A stretch of DNA of 5,009 bases from Gemmatimonadota bacterium. Lineage in GTDB: Bacteria > Gemmatimonadota > Gemmatimonadetes > Gemmatimonadales > GWC2-71-9. This document shows positions 1 through 5,009 of the stretch, in pieces. The position numbers and the translations under genes were made by a program. Every line of letters begins with the position of its first letter. The first letter of the stretch is position 1. The notes beneath the pieces were generated by a model that did not search any database, was not told the origin of the DNA, and saw nothing but the letters and a program-made list of their open reading frames with translations. The stretch covers positions 1 through 5,009 of the forward strand of contig QHVD01000015.1 of assembly GCA_003222235.1 (NCBI GenBank), given 5' to 3'.

Positions 1-331
1 CAAGGGACGCACTACTGGGCGGCCGGATCCTGCGGCAAACATTTCCGGCAAGCCCTCTGATCACGACACCAAGAGCCCGATAGCCCCGCGCAACGGGTGA
101 CCAATCCGCGCACCTCTTGGTCTCGACATTTCCTCGTCGTGAAGCGCTTCTAAGACACTCGCGCCTCTCGCACATCACGTGCTCCTGACCACTCATCATG
201 AGAGCGGAGCAGAACTCTCCGCAAGCATTTTACAAGCGTGTTTCTCCGGACATAAGCGGACACGGATGTCAGACCGACAGGGCGCCGATGCTCGTCGGGA
301 CGCCATTCCCGGTCAATTTGTCTGTTTTCGT
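1..331. other. Stretch without a supportable gene
   Basis: No convincing coding region is visible here. Three plus-strand frames enter from the left edge and stop at about positions 60, 83 and 110. A minus-strand frame is open from an ATG near 175 to the window edge (about 58 codons), but its translation is rich in Arg and Ser and has no recognisable motif. The base composition is clearly less GC-rich than in the genes to the right. Small palindromes occur, such as GAAGCGCTTC at 141-150, and there is a hairpin at 204-222. The stretch may be intergenic DNA or decayed remnants next to the tRNA-like sequence at 332-388. I cannot assign it a function. Confidence 0.5.
204..222 (+). other. Small hairpin, possible weak terminator
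   Basis: GCGGAG (204-209) pairs perfectly with CTCCGC (217-222) around the 7-base loop CAGAACT. A short T run (TTTT) begins six bases after the stem. This resembles a weak intrinsic terminator for something transcribed from the left, but the stem is only 6 bp and the T run is short and offset. It could equally be chance. Confidence 0.2.
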
Positions 332-388
332 TGCCCTGGGGCCGGCGCTCTGGATCAGGTAATCCAGGTTCGAATCCTGGAGGGGCAA
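332..388 (+). pseudogene. tRNA-like remnant (T arm plus acceptor stem)
   Basis: Bases 364-380 form an exact T arm: CCAGG, the loop TTCGAAT, then CCTGG. The next seven bases (381-387, AGGGGCA) and an A at 388 fit the 3' acceptor strand and discriminator base. Bases 332-337 (TGCCCT) can pair with 382-387 (one G-U pair), giving six of seven acceptor pairs. Only 25 bases separate the two halves, where a normal tRNA has about 41, so one whole arm is missing. The sequence TGGATCAGG at 351-359 resembles the 3' side of an anticodon arm. No A-box-like D arm is visible, and no CCA follows position 388. The likely reading is a degraded tRNA or the duplicated 3' end of one, as integrative elements leave behind. 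A chance T-arm look-alike is possible. Confidence 0.45.
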
Positions 389-406
389 CTCACGGGCCGC
401 GACCCC

Positions 407-1198
407 CTACACCGCTCGAACGATCTCCAATGCCCCGGCCCCAATCACGAGGAGTCCCGCGAGACGGACCACCAGCGCCGGCTCGCGGGCCACGCGTTCC
501 ACGGTGATAGCGAGCGCCGTCAGCGCAATCATCGCCAGGTTCATCATTCCCGTGACCACCAATAGAGTCATGAACGGGACGCAGCAGAGGACGCAATCGA
601 CCCCCAGGCTGATCCCCCGCCGCCAGGCCGCCCCAGGCCGCGCGGCACCGGGGCGGCCCTCGCGGCAGCACGCCAGGTGCCGGGCCTTCCATGGGGTGAG
701 CTGCACCCACCCCGCGGCGACCAGCACTACGCCCCGGGCGATCGGTATCGTCGGGGCCAGCGTCGGCCACCGCAGCTCCGCAGCCGCCACCGCGGTACCC
801 ACGACGTAGACCCCCGCGCCCATCACCGCCCACACTGCGAAGTAGCCCGCCCCCGCCCTCCCCGCCCCCCCCAGGGCGGCTAGGCGATCGGGCGCGGGAC
901 CCGAGGGGGGGGACTCGAGGGCCGGGCGATCCCGCGTCAGGGTCGGGACCAGGGAGGGGATCATCATCGCGCCCATCATCGCCACCCACATCGCCAGGAA
1001 GCCCGCGGCGGCGGCGAGGCGGGTCTCGCCGGGCATGGGCATCCACGCCATCGACATAGTCCATCCCCCAGGCATGGCCATCTCCTGCGCCATGGCGCGG
1101 GACCAGAGGATCGTGCCCGCGGCGCTCGCCACGAAGAGCAGCGCGCTGACCGCCAGGAAGGGTCCGCGGCGGGCCCCGGTCGGGTTGGTTTCCCTCAC
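407..1198 (-). CDS. DUF2182 integral membrane protein
   Basis: A 263-residue protein of the DUF2182 family (COG5486, described as predicted metal-binding integral membrane proteins). About six hydrophobic segments lie near residues 14-33, 62-84, 117-139, 153-167, 205-232 and 241-260, so it sits in the inner membrane. Family-type motifs are PGGWTMSMAWMPMPG (43-57), WVAMMGAMMIPSLVP (71-85), QLTPWKARHLACCR (166-179) and DCVLCCVPFM (201-210). The Met clusters and the Cys177/Cys178 and Cys202/205/206 groups could bind a soft metal, which is inference. The frame stays open further upstream, but the GTG at 1196-1198 is chosen because it overlaps the stop of the SRPBCC gene (GTGA) and the homology starts just after it. 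It is the last gene of the operon. From memory, DUF2182 genes often sit beside DUF1326 genes; none is present here. The biochemical role is unknown. Confidence 0.9.
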   Translation of the reverse strand: MRETNPTGARRGPFLAVSALLFVASAAGTILWSRAMAQEMAMPGGWTMSMAWMPMPGETRLAAAAGFLAMWVAMMGAMMIPSLVPTLTRDRPALESPPSGPAPDRLAALGGAGRAGAGYFAVWAVMGAGVYVVGTAVAAAELRWPTLAPTIPIARGVVLVAAGWVQLTPWKARHLACCREGRPGAARPGAAWRRGISLGVDCVLCCVPFMTLLVVTGMMNLAMIALTALAITVERVAREPALVVRLAGLLVIGAGALEIVRAV

Positions 1199-1629
1199 GA
1201 TGTGAGCGTCCGCTCGAGTGCCGCGACAATTTGAGTCCAGCCCTTGCGGTGCCCGTCCACCTGGCTGGGCGGGAGCTGGCGGTGGGTCAGGATCAACTCG
1301 GTGCTGTCGCCGCGGTCCTCGAGCTCCACCGTGACCAGGGTGGGCCGGTGGTCGGTATTGGCCGAGATCCAGGTGAAAGAGAGGAGCGATGGCCGCTCGA
1401 TGGCCACGTACTCTCCCCAGTGCTCGACGTCTTCGCCGCGGTGCCGCATGACGATGCGAAACTTCCCGCCAACTTCGGGGTCGAGCGCGGTAACGTCGGC
1501 GCCCTCGCCGGTGCCCATCCAGCGTGCCAGGCTCACCGGATCGAGCCAGGCGGCGAACACCCGCTCCCGGGGGACCGGAAGGACCCGGCGGATCACCAGG
1601 ACCTCGGCGGAGTCGTGCGTCGCGCTCAT
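1195..1629 (-). CDS. SRPBCC (AHSA1/Aha1-like) domain protein
   Basis: A 144-residue soluble protein with the START-like helix-grip fold of the AHSA1/activator-of-Hsp90 group. Typical features in order are the N-terminal strand with PVPRERVFAAWLDPVSLARW (18-37), GGKFRI (54-59), the WGEY strand (71-74), ERPSLLSFTW (78-87), a VELED...TELILTH strand pair (101-116) and the C-terminal helix GWTQIVAALER (130-140). The length is normal for the family. The ATG at 1627-1629 is chosen over a longer open frame because it overlaps the regulator's stop codon (ATGA) and lies directly before the conserved domain. The fold carries a hydrophobic cavity, so it may bind a small ligand, but no catalytic residue is evident. 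Pairing with an ArsR-type regulator directly upstream is very common for this family. The ligand and substrate are unknown. Confidence 0.92.
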   Translation of the reverse strand: MSATHDSAEVLVIRRVLPVPRERVFAAWLDPVSLARWMGTGEGADVTALDPEVGGKFRIVMRHRGEDVEHWGEYVAIERPSLLSFTWISANTDHRPTLVTVELEDRGDSTELILTHRQLPPSQVDGHRKGWTQIVAALERTLTS

Positions 1630-1997
1630 GGCCGACGTCTTCGGGTCCCAACGAGCAGCGCCTCCAGCGCATCGAGCCGCGCGCCCCAGAACTCCCTGTA
1701 ATGCTCGAGCCAGCGGGTCGCCTCCCGCAGCGGCTCGGGCCGGAGACGGAGCCAATGCTCGCGCCCGCGGACGCGGCGGCGCACCAGTCCGGCGCGCTCC
1801 AGCACCTTCACGTGCTTCGAGACCCCGTTAAACGAGATGGGGAATCGGCCCGCGAGGCTGCCGACGTTGAGCTCGCCCCCCCCCGCCAGGACCGCGAGGA
1901 TGGCGCGGCGGGTCGGGTCGGCGATGGCCGCGTACACCCGGTTCAGCTGCGGGCCGTGCGCCCTGGGCCTGGCTTGCGAGGAAGCTCGTCGGGGCAT
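1626..1997 (-). CDS. ArsR-family winged-helix regulator
   Basis: A 123-residue DNA-binding protein. The winged-helix domain includes YAAIADPTRRAILAVL (22-37), the helix ELNVGSLAGRF (42-52), the recognition helix region FNGVSKHVKVLERAGLV (56-72) and the wing RRRVRGREHWLRL (73-85). A C-terminal helix (WLEHYREFWGARLDALEALL, 96-115) probably supports dimerisation. The metal-binding ELCVCDL motif of classic ArsR/SmtB sensors is replaced by ELNVGSLA and there are no cysteines, so thiol-based metal sensing is unlikely. This is typical of the group encoded beside SRPBCC proteins. The ATG at 1995-1997 is preferred; an in-frame TTG at 2009 would add four residues but lies inside the 20-bp dyad at 2004-2023. 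Neither start has a clear Shine-Dalgarno sequence. It is first in the operon, overlaps the SRPBCC gene by 4 bases, and probably represses its own promoter. Confidence 0.92.
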   Translation of the reverse strand: MPRRASSQARPRAHGPQLNRVYAAIADPTRRAILAVLAGGGELNVGSLAGRFPISFNGVSKHVKVLERAGLVRRRVRGREHWLRLRPEPLREATRWLEHYREFWGARLDALEALLVGTRRRRP

Positions 1998-1998
1998 A

Positions 1999-2028
1999 TT
2001 ATCATTCAACCGATCGGTAGAATATTAT
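1999..2028 (+). promoter_or_regulatory. Candidate promoter of the DUF899 gene
   Basis: TTATCA (1999-2004) and TATTAT (2023-2028) are separated by 18 bases and could act as -35 and -10 elements for the plus strand, with a start near 2035. The -10 matches consensus at five of six positions and the -35 at four of six. TAGAAT (2018-2023) is another possible -10 but has no good -35. This promoter would overlap the minus-strand promoter, and the dyad lies between its two boxes. Confidence 0.3.
2004..2023. promoter_or_regulatory. 20-bp dyad, likely ArsR-family operator
   Basis: ATTCAACCGATCGGTAGAAT is a dyad centred between 2013 and 2014. Its core ACCGATCGGT (2009-2018) is a perfect palindrome, and the arms ATTC and GAAT also match, leaving one unpaired position per side. 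It begins seven bases upstream of the regulator's ATG. It covers the expected transcription start of the minus-strand promoter and lies between the candidate -35 and -10 of the plus-strand promoter. Size and placement suit a dimeric winged-helix repressor. Binding is inferred. Confidence 0.55.
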
Positions 2029-2050
2029 CGATTGGGCGCGGATTGTCCAA
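2022..2050 (-). promoter_or_regulatory. Candidate promoter of the regulator operon
   Basis: Read on the minus strand, TTGGAC (2050-2045) is followed after exactly 17 bases by TAATAT (2027-2022), a reasonable sigma-70-type -35/-10 pair. Transcription would start near 2015, inside the dyad, giving a leader of about 18 bases before the ATG at 1997. GATAAT, shifted by two bases, is an alternative -10. It lies in a rare AT-rich patch of an otherwise GC-rich window. Confidence 0.4.
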
Positions 2051-2065
2051 CCCATCACCCAATCG
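2029..2065. repeat. Inverted repeat in the DUF899 leader
   Basis: CGATTGGG (2029-2036) and CCCAATCG (2058-2065) are perfect inverted copies with a 21-base spacer. The right arm ends at the first base of the DUF899 Shine-Dalgarno sequence. In RNA it could form a stem close to the ribosome binding site; in DNA it could be a second protein-binding site. No regulator is identifiable from the sequence. Confidence 0.35.
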
Positions 2066-2073
2066 GGGAGAGG
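2065..2073 (+). promoter_or_regulatory. Ribosome binding site of the DUF899 gene
   Basis: GGGGAGAGG ends nine bases before the ATG at 2083-2085. This purine-rich match fixes that start over the in-frame ATG at 2095 and over the longer open frame that reaches back towards 1837. Confidence 0.7.
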
Positions 2074-2082
2074 CAGTCGAAG

Positions 2083-2847
2083 ATGACGAAGCACATGACC
2101 GGGACGCGTAAAGAGTGGCTTGCAGCCCGCCGCGAGCTGCTCGAGGCGGAGAAGGAGCTAACGCGGCGCAGCGACGAGCTGGCGCGGCGACGGCAGGAGC
2201 TGCCGTGGGTCCGGATCGACAAGGAGTACCGATTCGAGACCGACGAGGGGAGCGCCTCGCTGGCAGACCTCTTCAGAGGGCGCTCACAGCTTCTCGTCTA
2301 CCACTTCATGTTCGGGCCCGACTACACGGCGGGGTGTCCGTCCTGCTCGGCGATTGCCGATGGCTTCAACGGCTCCGTCGTCCACCTGGCCAACCACGAC
2401 GTCACCCTCGCTGCCGTCTCTCGCGCGCCGATCGCGAAGCTCCGGGCGTTCAAGCGCAGGATGGGTTGGAGCTTCCCCTGGGCATCGTCGTTCGGAAGCG
2501 ACTTCAACTACGACTTCCAGGCGGCTTACACGGAGGAGCAACAGCGGTCTGGAGTCGCCGATTACAACTTCCGCCCAAAGGGTTTTGGTCCGTCGCTGGA
2601 GGCCGGCAAGGAGGGTCCTGTCGCCGAGATGGCGGCGACGGTCGGAACCGACACCGCAACGTATACGCGAGAGGCGCCGGGCATGAGCGCGTTCACGCTC
2701 GAGGACGGCGTCGTCTACCACACCTATTCCGCCTATGCGCGCGGACTGGACGGCCTCTGGGGCATGTACCAGTGGTTAGACCGCGCACCCAAGGGGCGCA
2801 ACGAGACGGGCATCTGGTGGCGCCGCCACGACGAGTACGATCGCTAG
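2083..2847 (+). CDS. DUF899 thioredoxin-like protein
   Basis: A 254-residue, probably cytoplasmic protein of the DUF899 family, which has a thioredoxin/peroxiredoxin-like fold. It begins with a charged helix (EWLAARRELLEAEKELTRRS, 11-30), then LPWVRIDKEYRFET (40-53) and the central LVYHFMFGPDYTAGCPSCSA (71-90). The latter carries the CxxC pair Cys85-Pro-Ser-Cys88, the only cysteines seen. Next are HDVTLAAVSRAPIAKLRAFK (105-124), the aromatic stretch MGWSFPWASSFGSDFNYDF (127-145), and a C-terminal domain ending in GIWWRRHDEY. No signal peptide or membrane segment is visible. Length is normal and no frameshift is seen. The CxxC suggests a thiol redox role; substrates of this family are not established. 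It is transcribed divergently from the regulator operon through a shared 85-base control region, so co-regulation is likely. Confidence 0.93.
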   Translation: MTKHMTGTRKEWLAARRELLEAEKELTRRSDELARRRQELPWVRIDKEYRFETDEGSASLADLFRGRSQLLVYHFMFGPDYTAGCPSCSAIADGFNGSVVHLANHDVTLAAVSRAPIAKLRAFKRRMGWSFPWASSFGSDFNYDFQAAYTEEQQRSGVADYNFRPKGFGPSLEAGKEGPVAEMAATVGTDTATYTREAPGMSAFTLEDGVVYHTYSAYARGLDGLWGMYQWLDRAPKGRNETGIWWRRHDEYDR

Positions 2848-2907
2848 GGCGGCGCCGGCTCCAGCTACTGTGTCTGCTGAGCGGCCCCCCGGGGGACGTA
2901 AACACGG

Positions 2908-2930
2908 CGGGGTCCCCGCTAGGGACCCCG
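2908..2930. terminator. GC-rich hairpin between convergent genes
   Basis: CGGGGTCCC (2908-2916) pairs perfectly with GGGACCCCG (2922-2930), a 9-bp stem with the 5-base loop CGCTA. It lies 60 bases after the DUF899 stop. The permease's stop codon (complement of CTA, 2919-2921) falls in the loop. Neither side has a proper T run: the plus strand continues TTCCCC and the minus strand GCCGTGTTTAC. It may act as a weak bidirectional terminator or as an mRNA 3' end barrier. Confidence 0.4.
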
Positions 2931-5009
2931 TTCCCCCCCCAGGACTTCGACCGGCTTGATGCGCGCCGCCTTGAGGCCGGGGATCCAGCACGAGAGCACC
3001 GCGATCGCCATCACCACGGCGACCGCCAGCGCGATCGTGGCGGGATCCGCGGCCCGGACGCCGTACAGGAGCGTGCCCAACCACCGGGACTCGAGTGCTG
3101 AGAGGGCGAGACCAATCGCCGAACCGAATCCCGCGTACCGCAGGCCGCGCCCCACCACCAGGCGGGTGAGCGAGCCGGGCGCGGCGCCGAGGGCCAGTCG
3201 AACGCCCATCTCGCGCTGCCGTTGCCGCACGACGTACGACATGAGCCCGAAGATCCCCAGCGCGGCGAGCAGCACGCCAGCCGCGGCGAATGCGCCGACC
3301 ACCGCGGTCCAGCGGCGGGGGTCGCCGAGCGCGGCGCGCAGACGCTCGGACATCACGACCTCGACTGGCGCCACCTGGGGGTCGAGCGCGCCGAGCGCCG
3401 ATCGGAGCGCGCGGAACGTCGCGGCCGCACCGATCCGGCTCCGCACGACGAGGTTGAGCGACAGGTCCACGTCCTGACTATCCGCCCCGACAGGCCCGTA
3501 GACCGCGTCGGCTTCCCCGGCAAGCCCCCGATACGGCACATCGCCCACCACGCCGATCACCGTCGTCGGCTGGCAGGTCGTGCAGCCGCCGCTGTACATC
3601 TGCTTGCCGATCGGACTCTCGTTCGGATAGTAGGTCGCCGCCCAGGCACGGCTCACCACGACCACGGGCCGGGCGGTGGCGGAATCCCCGGGGGTGAACA
3701 GCCGGCCATCCAGGAGCGGGATGCCCATCGCGGCGAAGAAGCCGGGGCTGACAGGAGACCAGGGCGCGAGGTGTTGCGCCGTGCCGGCCGGCACGGGCTT
3801 GTCGAGCAAGTCGAAGTTGTTGACGTCGCCGAAATTGTCGGGTGGCAGCGAGCCAGCGAGCCCGGCCGCGATCACGCCGTCGGTCTCGGCGGCACGCGCC
3901 TCGGCACGACGCCAAAAGCCCTGGACCGCCGCGGGCGTGGAGTAGCGCGCGGAGGGCAGCGAGAGCGCGAGGCTGTAGACCCCGGAGGGGTCAAACCCGG
4001 GATCCACGCGCTGCAGCCGCAGGAAGCTGTTGAGCAGCAGTCCGGCGCCGATCAAGAGAGGGAGCGCAAGCGCAAACTCTGCCACGACGAGGGCCCCGCG
4101 GGTCGCGTTCGCGCGGCGTCCCGGGCCGGCGCGCGCGGGCGACCCGCCCAGCGTCGCGGCGAGCGACGATCCTCCCGTGAACAGGGACACGAACGGCGCG
4201 ACGCTCACGAGCACGCCGGCCACGAGGGTCGCGATCGCGGCGAAGGCGACGCCGCTCGTCTCGAACGCCACCTCGCGTAGCCGGGGCAGGCCGGGAGCCA
4301 CGCCCCCGACGCCCTTCAAGGCGACCGCGGCGCTGGTCACGCCGACGGCGCCGGCTATCGCCGTGAGGGTGAGGCATTCGGTGACGATCAGCCACGCGAG
4401 CCTGCGTCGTCCCGCCCCGAGGGCGGCGCGCACGGACAGCTCGTGCTCGCGTGCCGAGGTCCGCACGAGCGCGAGCGTCGCGACGTTCGCGATCGCCAGC
4501 AGCAGCACCAGCCCCACGGCGCCGGCAAACAGTCCGATCTGACCGGTCGCCGGCCCGACGATCGCTTCGAGCAGCGGCACCGGCGTCAGGCGGGCCTTGC
4601 GGTCCTGAAATCCAGCAGCCCAGAGCGGGAAGATGCGCACGCTGATCTCCGCGAGGTCGCGGGTGGCCTGCGCGAGCGTGACGCCGGCTTTGAGTCGGGC
4701 GATGCCACGATAGCCGAACGGTCCGCGCCGGCCGGGCGTGGCGAGCTGCAGGACCGGCCACACGACGGCGGGAAAGCCGGCCAGGTCGTTGCGCCCGGGC
4801 TCGAGCACACCGACGACCGTGTGGCTCACTCCCTCGATCGGTACCACCTTACCCACGGCGGCGGTGGCGCCGCCGAGCGCGCGCTCGGCGAAGGCATGTG
4901 ACACAACGACGACCCGTGGCGCCCCGGGACTGTCATCAGTGGGCTCGATCAGGCGGCCGTGGCTGGCCCTGACGCCGAGCGCCCTGAAGAAGCCCGCCGT
5001 GACCCGGCC
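2919..5009 (-). CDS. ADOP-type (FtsX/MacB) ABC permease, 5' partial
   Basis: At least 696 residues of a large inner-membrane permease, open without a stop to the right window edge. It has two copies of the MacB periplasmic-core plus FtsX arrangement. The first core is at about 1-155 (VTAGFFRALGVR near the start), and the first FtsX unit at about 158-275 (LLLAIANVATLALVRTSARE, then LSVRAALGAGRRRL). A linking membrane segment follows at about 305-327, the second core at about 345-555 (SPGFFAAMGIPLLDGRLF, VVGDVPYRGL), and the second FtsX unit at about 568-685 (LAALGIFGLMSYVV, MGVRLALGAAPG, SCWIPGLKAARIKPVEVL). This is the layout of acidobacterial duplicated orphan permeases, usually about 800 residues, so roughly 100 N-terminal residues are missing. 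A GTG at 4904 is internal, because homology continues upstream of it. Such proteins often lack an adjacent ATPase gene, and none is visible here. The substrate is unknown. The second core has an uncommon-looking CxxC (476-479). Confidence 0.93.
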   Translation of the reverse strand, partial: GRVTAGFFRALGVRASHGRLIEPTDDSPGAPRVVVVSHAFAERALGGATAAVGKVVPIEGVSHTVVGVLEPGRNDLAGFPAVVWPVLQLATPGRRGPFGYRGIARLKAGVTLAQATRDLAEISVRIFPLWAAGFQDRKARLTPVPLLEAIVGPATGQIGLFAGAVGLVLLLAIANVATLALVRTSAREHELSVRAALGAGRRRLAWLIVTECLTLTAIAGAVGVTSAAVALKGVGGVAPGLPRLREVAFETSGVAFAAIATLVAGVLVSVAPFVSLFTGGSSLAATLGGSPARAGPGRRANATRGALVVAEFALALPLLIGAGLLLNSFLRLQRVDPGFDPSGVYSLALSLPSARYSTPAAVQGFWRRAEARAAETDGVIAAGLAGSLPPDNFGDVNNFDLLDKPVPAGTAQHLAPWSPVSPGFFAAMGIPLLDGRLFTPGDSATARPVVVVSRAWAATYYPNESPIGKQMYSGGCTTCQPTTVIGVVGDVPYRGLAGEADAVYGPVGADSQDVDLSLNLVVRSRIGAAATFRALRSALGALDPQVAPVEVVMSERLRAALGDPRRWTAVVGAFAAAGVLLAALGIFGLMSYVVRQRQREMGVRLALGAAPGSLTRLVVGRGLRYAGFGSAIGLALSALESRWLGTLLYGVRAADPATIALAVAVVMAIAVLSCWIPGLKAARIKPVEVLGGERGP

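Larger units (their letters stand above)
1996..2029. repeat. 8-bp direct repeat flanking the dyad
   Basis: ATATTATC occurs at 1996-2003 and again at 2022-2029, a 26-base step. The two copies flank the 20-bp dyad almost symmetrically. The second copy contains the candidate -10 boxes of both strands and the first overlaps the regulator's start codon. They may be accessory half-sites or just shared AT-rich promoter sequence. Confidence 0.4.

Noticed and set aside
1..175. Minus-strand open frame from an ATG near 175 leaving the window
   Set aside because: It has only about 58 codons, an Arg/Ser-rich translation without motifs, and no supporting context. It could only be judged with sequence to the left.
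311..388. A complete functional tRNA gene ending at 388
   Set aside because: No acceptor partner for AGGGGCA or A-box-like D arm is found at the normal distance. The only partner, at 332, leaves too few bases for both the D and anticodon arms.
179..565. 128-codon plus-strand open frame at the left
   Set aside because: It runs through the tRNA-like sequence and antisense to DUF2182, with no motif and no good ribosome binding site.
390..1229. 279-codon minus-strand open frame overlapping DUF2182
   Set aside because: Its Gly/Arg/Pro-rich, low-complexity translation is typical of an alternative frame in GC-rich coding DNA.
407..1672. Long minus-strand open frame reading through the DUF2182 gene to 1672
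   Set aside because: Only the part below the GTG at 1198 resembles DUF2182. The upstream part is an Arg/Pro/Gly-rich shadow of the SRPBCC gene in another frame.
2885..2895. C-run followed by G-run (CCCCCCGGGGG) as a terminator stem
   Set aside because: There is no loop between the arms, so it is a simple palindrome that cannot fold well on its own; the 2908-2930 hairpin is the better candidate.
2115..3101. 328-codon plus-strand open frame overlapping DUF899 and running into the permease's 3' end
   Set aside because: It is out of frame with DUF899, crosses two real genes and the hairpin, and has no recognisable domain.
3222..4280. 352-codon plus-strand open frame opposite the permease
   Set aside because: The translation is Arg/His/Gly-rich with no family motif, while the minus strand has a clear continuous permease. 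It is an antisense shadow.

Overview
This is a high-GC window (the first ~330 bases are visibly less GC-rich) with five protein-coding genes, all named by family from their translated sequence. A two-FtsX-domain orphan permease of the ADOP type, next to DUF2182 and DUF899 genes, suggests a soil-type bacterium such as an Acidobacteriota or Gemmatimonadota member. That placement is inference; no rRNA or other strong taxonomic marker is present.

Layout. Bases 1-331 hold no gene I can support. Bases 332-388 hold a tRNA-like sequence with a perfect T arm and most of an acceptor stem but too few bases between them, so it is probably a tRNA remnant. Bases 407-1997, minus strand, are a tight three-gene operon: an ArsR-type winged-helix regulator, an SRPBCC/AHSA1-domain protein and a DUF2182 membrane protein. 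Consecutive genes overlap by 4 bases (ATGA, then GTGA). Bases 1998-2082 are a compact divergent control region with a 20-bp dyad, candidate overlapping promoters, an 8-bp direct repeat and an inverted repeat. Bases 2083-2847, plus strand, encode a DUF899 thioredoxin-like protein. Bases 2848-2918 are a short convergent gap ending in a strong hairpin. Bases 2919-5009, minus strand, encode the ADOP-type permease, which runs off the right edge without its N-terminus.

How the genes may work together. The regulator probably binds the dyad between itself and the DUF899 gene and so could control both the operon and DUF899. The set (cysteine-free ArsR-like regulator, SRPBCC protein, Met/Cys-rich membrane protein, divergent CxxC thioredoxin-fold protein) looks like a small stress or metal/redox module. 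Its function is not established by the sequence. The permease is convergent and is probably a separate unit. I see no CRISPR array, insertion sequence or phage genes, and no system that is clearly new.
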